Shown here piece after piece: positions 11,310 through 24,445 of a stretch of DNA of 64,000 nucleotides. Location of the stretch: NCBI GenBank assembly GCA_022457155.1, contig JAJGOT010000169.1, forward strand, positions 728,501 through 792,500, given 5' to 3'. The stretch comes from Cladopsammia gracilis. Its lineage: Eukaryota; Cnidaria; Anthozoa; Scleractinia; Dendrophylliidae. Positions within the stretch are counted from its first letter, which is position 1. The number at the start of each line of letters is the position of its first letter. A model generated the notes under the pieces. It saw only the letters and a program-made list of their open reading frames with translations. It made no database searches and was not told the DNA's origin. A program made the position numbers and the translations under genes.

Positions 11310-12283
11310 CAGGGCGTAACATGTCGATCAAAATCGATCATCGAAAACGTAGTCGATAAGTCGACAGTACTCGATATTTGTCGATAATTGTCAATCGACA
11401 GGTTTAATTTGTCGATAAAAGTCGATAATCACAAGATTTTCATGGCTACGAAATTAACCAAACTAATAATAGCTCAAACGACTTTTCTATGGAAGCATAA
11501 ACCGTGTTTGATCGAAATCAAAACATTCTTCTAACAAAAAATGTTAGATAAACGTCATCTAACATGCCGGTTACACGTTCTAACATTGTTGAACCAAAAA
11601 ATGTTATATAACAATGTTAGAACGTGTAGCCGGGGCTTAACGGCAATAAACTTACATAAAAAAAACTGAGCAACCAAGTGGTTTGTTATTCAATGTAGAA
11701 TTGAATAATCACCTTAAGAAATGATAAACCAAGATAAACAGTGGTTTGTTCAGTGCTTGATGGACCCCAAAAAGTTGTTTAATTCTGTTAAAATTGATAA
11801 GTGCTGGAGGTTAATCAGGTTTTATGAGAACAGGACACAGAAGCAGCGTGACACAGTGTGACAGAAGGCGGCGATCAAGAAGTAGCATGAAACTGAGATG
11901 CATAAATCACTGATAAGACGTAAAATGATTTGACATGAAAATTAATCACTTTATTGGAAGAAAAGAGTAGTTTCTCATTTCAGCTTGTGTTTATTTTAGC
12001 TTCCAATTACAGTGTAAAATCGGTAAAATAAAGTCTTGACATAGCCGATCCTGCTTTGTTTATCCGCGTTCACCAACAACGATCGATTTAACAACAACAA
12101 CAATTTGTTTTCAAATAATAAAACAAAATACATATGTATATTAGCAACCCGCAAATAACTAAAGTTAATCGTGGCGGGTTGCTGCACACTTAACAATTAC
12201 AGAAGCTCGCCTTAAACTTAATGACTGATAACATTAGATACGATTTTTATAGACTATCAAAATTATTGACATGTTATGCCCTG
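11310..12283. mobile_element. Non-autonomous DNA element, GTCGATAA-rich
   Basis: About 19-bp terminal inverted repeats, CAGGGCGTAACATGTCGAT on the left and CAGGGCATAACATGTCAAT read from the right. The left subterminal region (11320-11440) is packed with GTCGATAA/TCGATA words, possible transposase sites. A foldback lies inside at 11567-11631 (CCGGTTACACGTTCTAACAT). CAGGG ends are hAT-like, but no clear 8-bp target duplication is seen. Confidence 0.6.
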
Positions 12284-13926
12284 ATATCAGCTGGATAGTA
12301 GCTTTCGTGGTAATTTTCGAAGTTAATACATATGCTACATGTATACGGTAAGGTTTAAAGCTTGCTCTCAACATGTTTTGTCCACATTTGAAGTTATAAG
12401 AGGTTTTAAATATGACTTGTAGCTAGAAAGATGTTTCATTGCCTTTCTCTTCACCTGTTTCACTGTATTTCAAGTGCGAAGATGTATATGTACAGTAAAT
12501 CTTTGACAGTGGAAATTAATGGTGGAAGTAAAACAAAAACCTGAGGGTCTGCATCTTGCATCATGCTCTAGAATTAAATTTGTCATCAACTACAGTAAGT
12601 TGTATTGCTATTTTGAAGTTTTGTTTATTTTTGTTCTCCTAAGGTAATTAGACTTTCAAAGACTACAGTCACATGTACATGTTGTGGTTTACATTTCAAA
12701 GAGGGAACAAGTTGAATAAAGGTAATTGCTCCATCAATTCTAAACCCGCTCATCCCCCCCCCCCCCCCCCCCCTCAAATGGCTCTGTCAATTCAAAGCCC
12801 GCTCATCGCCCCGGCATTAATCAGGCATTTGTCTTTTTAATAATGTTGCAAATGCCTCACTGTGGGGTCAGCTTATACATGTACGTACAAATCCCCATGG
12901 TGGGGCTTCTGAAAGAGTGCAAATGCCGAGGGACAAAATCAAAATTTTATTTTAATAATTAATTATTTCAATAATTAATGGTGACAGCAATAATTGTTCA
13001 CAAATAAATGGGTCTTTATTGATGCTAGAAATTCTTTAATTTTTCCTCAGTATTACTTACATCCGTTCCCTCATTCGTTCTAAATATTTGTGTTTAATTT
13101 ATTGTTCCCGCAAAACGTTTGACTCTGACATGGCCCTCTAAAATTCTTGATCGAATTAGAATTTAGAAATGTTGGTAAATAAGACCTCAACATCATAACA
13201 ATTTACCGTGATACATGTATTATCTTCTGTGGCACTTGAAAGGTAAGGCACTAGCCTGCGTTCAGTCTGTTGCTTGTTGCTCCGGTTCACTTGAAAAGTG
13301 TGTGGCCCAAACAATGTTTATCAACCCAGTTTTTGTATTTTTGAGGGCAATCAGGAAATTTAAAATTAAAAAAAAAACTAAGCATTGTACTAGTCAACTT
13401 TTAAAATCTGAAAGAAAAGGTTGTTTTGACAATGCCCCACCCCTAGGCTGACCTGTTTTGGTAAATACCCCACTTGGAAGGAAAAGTTCTAAAATGCCTG
13501 ACAAATGCCGGGGGTGGGAAGGGGGGGGGGTGAGTGGGTTTGGAATTGATGGAGCCATAATCTGTTTTCTTCGATTTATTTATTTAATAATGCCCAATCT
13601 TGCAGCATGTGTTATAACTCAGAGTTCTTTCTACCATGTTTTAAGAAGCAGCTGGTAGAAATAATTAAATTTCTTAAGAGACACAATGTAATGTATGCGA
13701 GTTACATGTACATGTACAGTGCAAATGCAGTTTTGTATAGCAGAGTGTACATGTGAGCTGATGTTATGTAACTTATGTTAAATGTGAGTTTGTATGATTT
13801 GGTGCATATTTATGTCATGCAAAAATGTTTAAAATATTTTAAAATCTGTTTGCTCTTCAATTCTTAGACTTCAAACTTAGTAATGAAAATTATAACTAAT
13901 CTGTGGATTTCAAATGGATTTGTAGC

Positions 13927-14146
13927 ATTTTTGGGTGCTGCGAAAAAGGCCACCCAGTGATTAGTGCAAAAAGTTAAGGTTCCATTGAGGTACATGTACA
14001 TTGAAACATGGGCAAACTGGATTTCTTAACTTTCTTAAAAACATGAAAACAACTAGTAAATTAAAGTAATAAACACTTGATGGATAGGACATTCTTCTTA
14101 GTGAATTGGTTATATACATGTACATGTACATGTACGGTTTGATCAT
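13927..14146. repeat. 215-bp dispersed repeat, copy 1
   Basis: Starts TTTTGGGTGCTGCGAAAAAG and ends in a (CATGTA)n tract before CGGTTTGATCA. Direct-orientation copy at 17525-17742. Confidence 0.75.
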
Positions 14147-14770
14147 TCACTGGTGGGAATTAAAATATTTGTAGTCTCTCCACTATTTATTGAGCCTCCT
14201 TTCATGCAGTCATGACAATGCATGACTGTAAGAGGAACGTGTTAGAATAAACAGACTAGGCCGGTGCCTATTTTCTGAACACACAGCATGAATTACCCAG
14301 CATATTCCTGAGCCATTTGTTGCTATGCAATGTAGTAGCCAGCTCTGCATCAACTTTGAAATGTGGCTGAAAATGATCCTTCCATTCTTTATAAAAAAAA
14401 TACTCTTCAATTCTTGGACTTCTAACTTAGTATGGAAAATTATAACCAATCTTTAAATTTCAAATGGATTTGTAGCATTTAGGGAAAATGTCAATGTATT
14501 GCTGTCAGTGACAGTGACACTGCTAAATTACAAAACATCAAAAACAACTAAAATTATCCTTACACTGTTTCATATTCATGAGATGCATGGCTCTTAGAGC
14601 CCTTTCACTGGACTGTGCATTAGGGGATTCCCTCTTTCCTCCCATGTAATATCAACAGTATTAAAACTGTGACAATGAAACTTGGATGGTATAATTGTAC
14701 ACAGCTTGAACTTGTGGTGTCTTTAACCCATTGCAGTATTTGATTCCCAAATGCTTTGAGTGCTTTTCTA

Positions 14771-15064
14771 GGTAAAGTCGCACTCGGGCCACGATGGCCC
14801 ACACGGCCGGAGCTTAACCCGGTTTCCGTAGCATGAAGTAACTAGGAATATTGCTACTCTCCCCTGGATGGGATGCAAGTCCATCGCAGGGTTTCCCCCA
14901 GCATTTTGTCGCCGGTACCAATTTATACACCTGGGTGGAGAGAGACAGTGTGGAGTAAAGTTTTTTTGTCTAAGGAAACAACACGACGGCAGAGACCAGG
15001 CTCGAACCACCGACCTTCAGGTTGAAAATCCGACGCACTAACCACTAAACCACCGTGCCGCCCA
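14771..15064 (-). mobile_element. tRNA-derived SINE
   Basis: On the minus strand the 5' head reads GGCGGCACGGTGGTTTAGTGG (A-box region) with the B-box GGTTCGAGCC about 45 bp later, followed by a non-tRNA body ending near GTGCGACTTTACC. This is the usual plan of a tRNA-derived SINE, moved by LINE machinery. No poly-A or target duplication identified with certainty. Confidence 0.8.
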
Positions 15065-17524
15065 CGAAACACCGAGAAACATAAAATCGTGTCTAAAAAG
15101 TAAGACTAGATTCAGTAGCTGACACTCAAAACCACCATCGTTAACTGAAATGCAAATTTATATAAACACAAAACTTGCTGGAACAAAAATCCCATGTGGC
15201 AATAAGCGGTGAACACAATATCAAACAATTCTATCCATCCATGAATGCCAAGCATTGTCTTGAAAACTTATATGCTGTTATTCTTCTTTCTGCTTCTCAA
15301 GTTAACACACATGAGGCCATGAGATCACGAGGCCTCAATTGTCAACCAATCAGATCAGTGAGACAAAAATATGCATGCATAAATTTGCATGCACTAATGA
15401 GAAAAACTTCTTCCTCGGCTACATGTATGCCATGAGTAATAGGATTTAATATATACTTTAAGATAAGTCACATGATTGTGATGGTATCAAATCAGCCAAG
15501 AGTTCATACAGATCTCCATACAGTATTAACCAAATTTGACTCAAAATTAATTTAAACCAATACAAGGATGCTACATGAAGAAAGATCTAAAATTGTAACT
15601 GGTACTTTGTAATAAGAGAACCACAGTTTCAATTATGCAAGACATGTTTCATCAGCCTTGCTCTTCTGTCATTGTCAGTTACGTGTACAATTAGGAATCT
15701 AAAGATGCTCTATTTTTCTGACCCTTGTGCTCTGCAGTAAGGAACTTGCTTACTCCATTCCTTGGAAAAAAATTAATTGCTTAAAAGTAAAGTGCTTAAG
15801 TATATGTATATACTCAAACAATTAGTTCTTTGTTTACCTGTAGAAAGGCAATCAAATTGCAAACTGTTTTTACAAGCCCCAGTACCTTGCTTAAAGTGAA
15901 AGAATAATTTAATGTTACTATAATAATTACAAACAGCAAGCAGGGCTGTCACTGAGATTCAAGTGCTGGGTAAATGCAATTAGTAGGTGGGGATTCTAAC
16001 AGCTGAGGAGTTCTTTTGGTTCTATTTTCCTAATCTATTTTCACATGGAAGTAGCTGGGGTCACGCTAATAGTAGCCAGGGGAAATACCCGGCCCCTGGC
16101 CCTAAGTGACAGCCCCCCTCGGCTGAACTAGGTGCATGTATACCAGCAGTTAAAAAATTTATTAATCAATTCAAGATGCTCACTTGCTATATTATTCAAA
16201 TTGTTTCTCCCAGGAAACATCACATACTCTACATGTACTGTCATGGATTATGGACATAAAAGTCTACACCACATTCTAAACCCACTGCAAATGTGTGATC
16301 TTTGTAAGGTATGTTAATTTAAAATTGTTTATATACTAGTTTCCATGTAAATAAGAATAATTGGTTGTGGGTTTACTGTATATTACATGCATGTTTATAT
16401 TATGTTTTCATCGTAAATACTGAACATTTACATCTATATTTTGGGCCTCTTCGTGCGTCTGTACGACTGCTCCAGCACAGTATTAGAATATTACTATTGT
16501 TTAGTTATACTGTACATGTACTATGCCTATTATATGGATTACACATGCTCGAAACATAACTTGCAAGAAATTGTCTCTTTCATTGCATAGTGACGGTAAT
16601 TGCATTGCCAATTTCATTTAGCCAAAGCGTCTTGATCCATGAGTTCTTAGGAAGATGCTTCTTAATGAAGAAGAGTAAGAAAACTGAATATTTATGGCTC
16701 TTCGGAAGTGGGGGGTGGGTGGGGGGGAATTGCCAAAAATTGCTACAGCTTGATAATAAGTAACTCATGGCAGGGCCAGGGTAGTGTTTAAACTAGCCAC
16801 AGTGTGTAGTTATGCTAATCAGATGTCCCCGGATAAATAAATGAATAAACCCTATTCGGCCTGGGGGTGGGGGGGGGCACAAAGTGCCTGCGCTAACTTT
16901 GAACATTCATAACTTATTTAATATGTATTCAGACGCCATCAAACTTTGCGACTTTTCCTAAAATTTATCTGGCAACAATTTCATATGACAATTTTTTGAT
17001 CACGTGACTTGATGTTTCCATGGCAACAAGATTTTGATAAAATTTGCATAAAAATTATTTATACCTTTGAATGAAAAAAAAACATTGTAAAGAAAATGAA
17101 TGCAAAAAAAATGGAGGTGACATCAACTTTTATTTAGCAAAGTTAATGCAATGGCTACCAACCGTTGATGTGGTTAGTTTTCTTCCTCTGTGCACGGCTG
17201 AGTTGCATGATGTAGTGTGGCATTGTGACATAAACTGTATGTGCAGTAAAGATGGACATAAACAATTACTGCAAACGTTTTCTATTTCAACAGACTGTTG
17301 AAGAGACATCCCTTGGTATATTCAGTACTATATAAGCATAAGGTGGATTTTCTACGACTGAAACAGTAAATGGAATTTTTTACAATGACTAAAATATTTT
17401 CAATTAATAATAATACTGTCTGTTTGTAAAAAGCATTGTAGTGTATTTATCTAACCTTCCCTTTAAATCATTAAAGGGTCAGTCTCAACCAGGGTACATT
17501 GCTTTCTGAGGTTCTGTTTGTGGC

Positions 17525-17742
17525 CATTTTTGGGTGCTGCGAAAAAGGCCACCCAGTGATTATTGCAAAAATTTAAGGTTCTATTGAGGTACATGTACAT
17601 TGAAACATTGGCAAACTGGATTTCTTTCTTTCTTAAAAACCTGAAAAGAAATAATCAAAGTAATAAACACTTAATGGATAGGACATTCTTCTTAGTGAAT
17701 TGGTTATATACATGTACATGTGCATATACGGTTTGATTATCC
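17525..17742. repeat. 215-bp dispersed repeat, copy 2
   Basis: Direct-orientation copy of 13927-14146, with the same (CATGTA)n end and the same CGGTTTGAT right border. Confidence 0.75.
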
Positions 17743-18016
17743 CCAGATCATACAGAATAGATAGTTTAAGCATCATGACAATGTTCTTACTCTTTTCTAA
17801 AGCTTTGTCATCTTCCAAGTGAATGTACACTGGTTGATATAGAGTGTTTTCACTGTGACATGACGTCACAGCGGCCATGTTGGTGTCCCAAAACAATAAA
17901 ACGGCGACCATATTGGTGTCCCAAACTAATCCTGTGGGGTTTAACCTATTTTCTAATGCAAACACTATGTTTTGTTCAAATAAATTAGCATAGCTGCAGA
18001 CCACGTTAGTGAAATG

Positions 18017-18436
18017 CTATAGGGCGATCTTTGTTTACACTTTTTGCCTCATTAGCATATGTGCATCATTTTCTAATCGAGCTACAACAAAATCAACTCT
18101 GAATATTGAAAGATCATACTACAATTAGCCTCTCTGGAAATTTGAACCCGATACACTAGATACTCTTTGTGCAATGCTGTTTTCAAAACTCTAAATTTTA
18201 CAAAGAATGTATGGGCTCATTAGCGCTTTTGCCACCCAGCAATTTTGCAGTTTTGAATAGCTTATATTTTCTTAAATATTACATGCAAAGAGCTAAAAAT
18301 TGGGTAGATTACTAAATTTAACAAGCTCTTTCAAGTGTTGAAGTCAATTCGTATTTAGCGCAATGTCTTCTCTACGTAAATTTGTATGCTAATGAGACAA
18401 AATGTAAACAATGACGTCAGCAAAGATCGCCCTATA
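18017..18436. mobile_element. MITE, CTATAGGGCGATCTTTG ends
   Basis: Terminal inverted repeats CTATAGGGCGATCTTTG, with further matching inside (GTTTACA, CTCATTAGCATA). About 420 bp, non-coding. Confidence 0.7.
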
Positions 18437-18497
18437 GGGAAAATAAGGAAAGTGAGAATAGTTTTATAATAATGACCAGTACATTTTGTCAAATCAA

Positions 18498-18692
18498 TAG
18501 GCCATTTCCGAGTTGCCTTTAGCCTCTCTATCAAAGCGAGGCTAGGTGCGAAACCTTTCAAATGAAAATGAGTTTTCATTCACATGCAAATAAGTTTTAC
18601 TTGCATGTGAATGGAAACTCATTTTTATATGAAAGGTTTCGCACCTAGCCTCGCTTTGATAGAGAGGCTAAAGGCAACTCGGAAATGGCCTA
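18498..18692. mobile_element. Perfect-arm foldback, 92-bp arms
   Basis: Arms 18498-18589 and 18601-18692, near-perfect, 11-nt loop, ends TAGGCCATTTCCGAGTTGCC. Flanks allow a TA duplication. The very low arm divergence suggests a recent insertion or arm homogenisation. Confidence 0.8.
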
Positions 18693-19959
18693 TTACTGTG
18701 TCAGAAAGTCTTTAATGTATTATCATTGAAATTTAAATAAATATGTATTTTTTCAAATACTGCTGATTATAAATCAATGTATATGGTGTTATTTTTGCAA
18801 CATGCATGTAGCATTTGACATTACAAATATGCACCAAAACAAGTGCAAATATGACACGTTGTTACACTCTTCTGACCGTGAACTAGGAAAAACAGCTACA
18901 AAAACTTAGCCTTCAGGAGAATATTTCTGTCGCATAATAAAAGTTGTGGACCCCTGTAATACAGCTGGGCATTTTTACTAGTCAGTAAATACTCAGCCAT
19001 ATTACACAACTTTACGCTGAATAACCTCTATTTACTATTAAGGGTAAGCACACATTACGGAATTGCGCCCATTGAAACACGTCGATCGAAGATGCAAATT
19101 TTGCTGTCAATCAAATATTTCCCCTATTATTTCTAGGCGAAACTAGATTCAACAAGTCTATTATTCAGCAGACAGCAGAAGAACAATAGGTCTCTCGCAA
19201 GGATAATTCGGTCAAGTTTATTGACGCACGTTGCGTGACTGCATCAGAAAAGCAATTCGCACTACATTGCTGCCCCCTCAAACTCTATATATTTAGTACG
19301 AACCCTCACAACACCACAATTAGCACCTTTGAAAAGCAGGTCATGTGGTGTACACATGTTTATTTGCAGGATTTACTTGAATGGCACAGATTTTTCTTCA
19401 ACATTCTTCAACTGGACTATAGTCTATGGAATATGTTGAATTAATTATAATATATTATTTCCGGTTTCACTTGTAATAATAATAATAATAATAATAATAA
19501 AACTTTATTTAAATGTCAAAGACCGCCTAGCCAGGGAGAAATCTCCCTTACTAATATGGGGACATTCTAAAAATTAAATTAAATAAATAAATAATTACTA
19601 GTAATAATTAAAAAGCTATGTACAATAGAATGCAATGTACAATGGAATGCAAGATGGATATTTTGCTGAAATACCAGGGATCAGTATAGGACATTTTAAA
19701 TGCCAATACATTTCACACTCTAAAAATATGAATATATTTTCAATTAAGAGGCTAGTAATTTGACTTAACTTCGACTTTGATGCGGCTAAACTGTAAGAAG
19801 CGCTTTCGGTGAAACATAAAATATGCAAATTCTGACATTTTCCAGCAGTTTCACGTGGGAACGCAAGATTGCTATTTTGCTGAAGTCTCGTGTCTCAGAA
19901 AATAAGAATTGAAACATTTTAAAGATTTCTACGATCACTTTACTAGTGGAATTTTCTTC

Positions 19960-20352
19960 GTTGAATCCTGTTACAAAAATAAGAACGAATTAAGTTATGT
20001 AGCCAAAGTAAGCGGCAAAATGTACTTGACAGCATTGATTGTTTACGATACATTACAGAGAATTGAATAATCCGTCGTTTATTTAATTAGCTTTTTATTA
20101 CAACTAACCTGTAACTTAGTGTCTTCATCTTCTTCCTCTGTGAAAATAGAAGACAATATTTAATCGGATGGAGAACGGAACGTACACAGCAACAAATTAC
20201 CGAAGCTTCTACAGCTCTTCGCTTAATATAGTCTTCGTTGATTCTATTTTAGCCACACTGCCACCGTTAGAACAAGTCAGTTAACAGTTAAGGCCCAAAA
20301 GAAAATTAAGAAACAAGGCTGCACAAAAATTAAGCTCACCTGAACGATCCAT
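19960..20352 (-). CDS. Possible 5' exons of an acidic protein
   Basis: ATG GAT CGT TCA G|gtgagc (20,352-20,340), then ctattttcacag and a 29-nt exon (about 20,140-20,112) with donor CAG|gttagt, then ttgtaacag and an exon (from about 19,968) with a possible donor CTA|gtaaag. Phases agree, giving MDRSEEEDEDTKLQDSTKK. It is too short to identify. It could be the start of a gene running left, perhaps to the exon at 10,649-11,057, but no linking exon was found. Confidence 0.3.
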
Positions 20353-20479
20353 TTTGACAACTCAGTGATCTCTTGTTTTGGCGCGAGGATGAATTTCGTT
20401 GTGCGCATGGCAAAGTCTTGTGATACAATGTCACATGGTTTGTCGACGTCACAAAAAAAAATGGTGGTCTGCAGTCTGC

Positions 20480-21215
20480 AAGTGTCGCACACCGGATTTG
20501 TTCATATCTACCAATTTCAATCATTAATTTATGATTACTTATACGAAATTTTACTAATTGTTTTCTGTCATTTGATTTCCTTGTAAGGTCTAAGTAATGA
20601 GAAGGCATATATTCGTTCTTAAAGATATTATAGAATTCGAGTTTCTTAGAGTATTGAATGGTATGTCGCCAATATAGGATATATTTTTGTTGCATTAAGT
20701 TTACATAATGTTTGATTTTAGTGTCAGTTAAGAAAATAGGGTCAAAATCAGGCAAATTATAGAATTCGGATATCCTTATAAGATTAGAGTAGAAGCTATT
20801 TTTACCAGAAGAGTAAAGATCTGCTGACATCAAAAAGATCTGTTTAACAATTGAGTTATTGTCGTTACTTTGAAGGTATAAGGTATAATTAATTATTTTC
20901 TGATTAATGGCTATAATAAGAGGAAACCTTCCAAGTTCAGCTCTACATGCCACATTTGATGTCTATTGCTTACTTCTAGATAACGCTTGCAGAATTGTAA
21001 ATGGCTTTTTTTCAATCTGCGAACTGTCCCAAGACTTAAAATCCGGTTTTGCGTACACACCCCAGACTTCGCTGTTATATGTCAAAATTGGGGAGATCAT
21101 CGTGTCAAAGATTTTACTTGCCAGGAATAGGGACAATTTACTGAAATTTGTATGTTTTCTTAGACTGAAAAGAGCGTGAAGGGCCTTCTCTTTTAACTGG
21201 ATAGGATCTTTTAAA
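20480..21215 (-). mobile_element. LINE remnant (ORF2 C-terminal part), 5'-truncated
   Basis: Minus-strand frames read KIFDTMISPILTYNSEVWG, then RAELGRFPLIIAINQKI and, further on, NHKLMIEIGRYEQI. ISPILTYNSEVWG is typical of the region just after the reverse transcriptase fingers/palm in Jockey/CR1-group LINEs. At least one stop or shift lies near 20,950-20,990. Only the C-terminal part remains, consistent with 5' truncation by target-primed reverse transcription. Abuts the opposite-strand LINE at 21,216. Confidence 0.65.
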
Positions 21216-22980
21216 AACAGGACAGATAAAGTTGCTATACAACAAAATATAAAATGGGCTTTTCGGAAGCTTAAAGCACTTGGAGTATGGTTTTCATCGT
21301 GTGGGGAGGAAGCTATTACACTAAATTATAAGGAAAAGAAAGAAAAAATCGCTAAAATCCTAAGTTGCTGGCAGCTCAGAAGATTAACCTTGTTAGGAAA
21401 AATAACAGTCATCAAAAGTCTAGCCGCCGCTCAACTTGTATATATTATGTCACCTTTACCTTCCTCGCAATCCTACTTGAAAGATATAAATCAAACTTTT
21501 TACAATTTTCTTTTCTTGACATCCAAACTTTCAACTGCGCTTTAAAAGCTAAGTGGGTACAGAAATACCTTGACGACAACAATCATGGTAAATGGAAACT
21601 GTTTTTTGATTACTTTCTAGGACGTCATGAGGGTAAATTACTTCTGACTGGTAATATTAAGCAAGCCAATGTAGCTACTTTGACCATTCAGGATACTTTC
21701 ACAAATGAAATAGTCGAGATCTGGTCAAGATTAAATTATGAAGAAAGTCCAAAACACTTCGAAAAGATCCCCATTTGGTACAACTCCCTTATAAGGATCG
21801 GAAACAAACCAATTTTTTATAGAAATTGGTCTTGTGCAGGAGTTAATAATGTCAAAGACATATTAGATCAAGAATCAAATTTTCTAAAATTTAATGAGTT
21901 CAAAACTTTATATAAAATCAAGGGCCCCTTTTTTAACCTATCACGGTGTTGTCTCCTCAATAAAATATTTGAAAAAAGTTCTCCCGACTCAAGGTAGTGC
22001 AAACTCTAACAATCAACCCAACCGTGGTCAAAAGTTATTATCAGCCTCGAACCTTTGCAGCGAAGCCTTCAAACAAAAAAAGTCACCAAACACCAAAAAA
22101 AGTCAACATAAATGGATAATTGACTGTAATATCGTTGAAAATTCAATTAATTGGAATCTGACTTATCTTTTGCCCTTCCGTTGCACAAGAGAAAGTAGGT
22201 AACAAGTTTTTCAGTTCAAGCTCCTTCATAGACGAATTGCAACAAATAGGTACCTTAATAAAATAGGTGTGTCATTAACTGATACCTGTACTTTCTGTCA
22301 ACAAAATTCAGAGTCTCTATTGCACCTTTTTTGGAACTGTGAACATGTTCAAACTTTTTGGAAGAACTTTCAATCTTGGCTGGTTCAACATCTAGTGAAA
22401 CCACAAAATGTGCTTTTGACCTTACCTATTTGCCTGGGGTTAGTTGACAACAGTGAAGACCTACTTGCACACCACGCACTATTAATTGCAAGATATCATA
22501 TCTACTCGTCTAAAATAAAGGAAACTCTACCGAATATAAATATGTTCTCGAAAATGTTCCTAAAATGTCTAGAAATAGAAAGACTTTTCGCATACAAAAC
22601 AAACACAATTAGAGCTTTCAAATCAAAATGGGTTTGCTTCAATTCCAATACCTGTCTTTAATTCAGTAGAACGGTCCCCCCCCCCCCCTCCTCGTCTATT
22701 TATTTCATTTCTGTCTTCCTTTCCCTTTCTATTTTCTTTTTCCTTTTTTTTTCTTCTTTCCAAAGAATATGTAATGTATTGTATTGTATTGTAATTAAAG
22801 TAACATAATCTAAGGTAAAGATAGGAAATTCTTGTTTTATGTAAGTAAGGTAACATGTAAAATTGTATTGTAATTAAGGTAACATCTAATGTAAAGATAA
22901 TAAGTAAGATATATATTTGTAATTTATTGTATATTTTACGTTGGAAAGAAAATCAAAAACTTTTTTTTTTTTTAAAAAAA
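21216..22980 (+). mobile_element. LINE remnant (L1/Tx1-like ORF2 C-terminus)
   Basis: Reads IKWAFRKLKALGVWFS, LRRLTLLGKITVIKSLAAAQ, then IKGPFFNLSRC and a C-terminal zinc-finger region DTCTFCQQNSESLLHLFWNC (CxxC...H...C), the layout of the C-terminus of L1/Tx1-type ORF2. Frames switch near 21,480, 21,990 and 22,205, with an in-frame TAA around 22,200, so it is dead. Reverse transcriptase core and endonuclease are missing. The tail 22,690-22,980 holds AATGTATTGTATTG words and ends in an A-rich tract. Confidence 0.7.
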
Positions 22981-23501
22981 AAGAGTCGTGTTCCGTGCAA
23001 GAATGCAGCGTATTGATCGGGAGCTCTCTTCAGAGCTCGTTGAATCCGCGATTAACCCTGCTTTCTTAAACATTTCTGCACCGTTGATGGGTAGCTGCAA
23101 CCCAATGTTCCATCTTCAACTGAATGGAGAGGCCTTTTGGCAATGAAGGAAGCTTCAAAGTCCCAGCCAAGTGTTCGATAACCTCCAAGAACGCTTGGTT
23201 GAGCTCGGGTACAAACTATCGTCGTCTGTTTGCTCTCGAGTTGGGAAAGCCATCTACAGAAGAGTAGATTACATTGTGAAAAAAGTTTTTAACATCAAAA
23301 ACAATGCAGCTCGCCGAGCGGAGCGATCGAGTTATTGGTGTAAAGTTGCTCTTCATCCAGACGAGTTGATCCAAGGGCCTGGAGAGATTATCCACGAGCT
23401 GTTAAAGGAAAAGGAACACTTGATTAGTGAAAATCAAGAGTTACGACATGAACTGGAAGGTAAGAAAGTAATTCTCCTTAAATAAATCGCCGGGATCCGG
23501 T

Positions 23502-23567
23502 CAGATCGTTCCATGGTCAAATGGAATTCAGTCAGATCGTTCCATACTGTAGTCAGATCGTTCCATA
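23502..23567. repeat. CAGATCGTTCCAT short repeat, 3 copies
   Basis: Three copies of CAGATCGTTCCAT spaced about 25-30 bp, in the first visible intron of the gene above. Confidence 0.7.
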
Positions 23568-24199
23568 AGAAACCGTTGCATAAAAAATCTTGAAAACAGT
23601 TCAATAGATCGCTCCACGAATGTAATACGAGTGTAAGTTAAATTAAAATGCGTTACTTACTGATTTAAGCTGATCGATGAAAAATGAAAAAAAAAAAAAT
23701 GAAAAACGATGATCGATGAAAAAAACTTTGAAAAACACAGAAAGACATCGGCTACAATAAATGCAGTGGGTAAGTCTAACATATTTTATTTGTTTTCGAG
23801 TTCGGTTAAATTTGTTGAATAAGTGCTTTTCTGGAGAAAAGTTTAACAACTTTTATTTTACCCAGCCGCAACAAATATCAATATCAACAGTATTGCATTT
23901 TTTTTCTTTAAGATAACGCATCGCAGCTTTACGAGGCTATGGCCCAGCTGAGAAGTGTCCATGAAAAGAATGGCCATCAAGGCAAAAGCACCGAAGAAGT
24001 TGGGCAGCGACAATGACAGCGACATCTGAAGGAAATAAGGTTATTTATTATGCCTAATTTTGCCTGCATTTTGTTTCTAGTCTGAAACAATTTCTTTATT
24101 AACTGAATGAATGAATTTAACCCTTTGAACCCTAAGAGTGATAGGCATCAAATTTCTCCTTCTAATATCAATACTTAAGCCATCAGTAATATCGAATGC

Positions 24200-24445
24200 T
24201 ACCGGTTTCACTCCCAATCGAGTTCGCACCCACCTTTTTTGAGTTCACCCCCAGTTTAACCAATGTTCGACCGAGTTCACCCCCAATATTATCCAATGCT
24301 TTAATGAATTACAGTACTCCTAAAACACAGTAAAAACTATACCAGAAGGCCTAAAAAATATCAAATTCAAAAACTTGGGGCAAACTCGAAAAAGGTGGGT
24401 TTGAAGTCGACGGTGCGAACTCGAAAGGGGGCGAAAGCAGCTGCT
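24200..24445. repeat. Intronic foldback
   Basis: GAGTTCGCACCCACCTTTTT on the left pairs with AAAAAGGTGGGT...GGTGCGAACTCGA on the right. About 245 bp, non-coding. Confidence 0.55.

Larger units (their letters stand above)
11058..14770. other. Non-coding interval rich in MITEs
   Basis: No credible coding exon. Contains the element 11310-12283, a poly-C run at about 12757-12774, an 80-bp direct repeat (13853-13932 and 14400-14480) and half of a 215-bp direct repeat (13927-14146, partner at 17525-17742). Confidence 0.5.
15065..20110. other. Non-coding interval
   Basis: No gene seen. Holds the dispersed repeat copy 17525-17742, the MITE 18017-18436, the foldback 18498-18692 and an (AAT)n tract at about 19472-19500. 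G-rich runs occur near 16709-16730 and 16865-16878. Confidence 0.5.
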
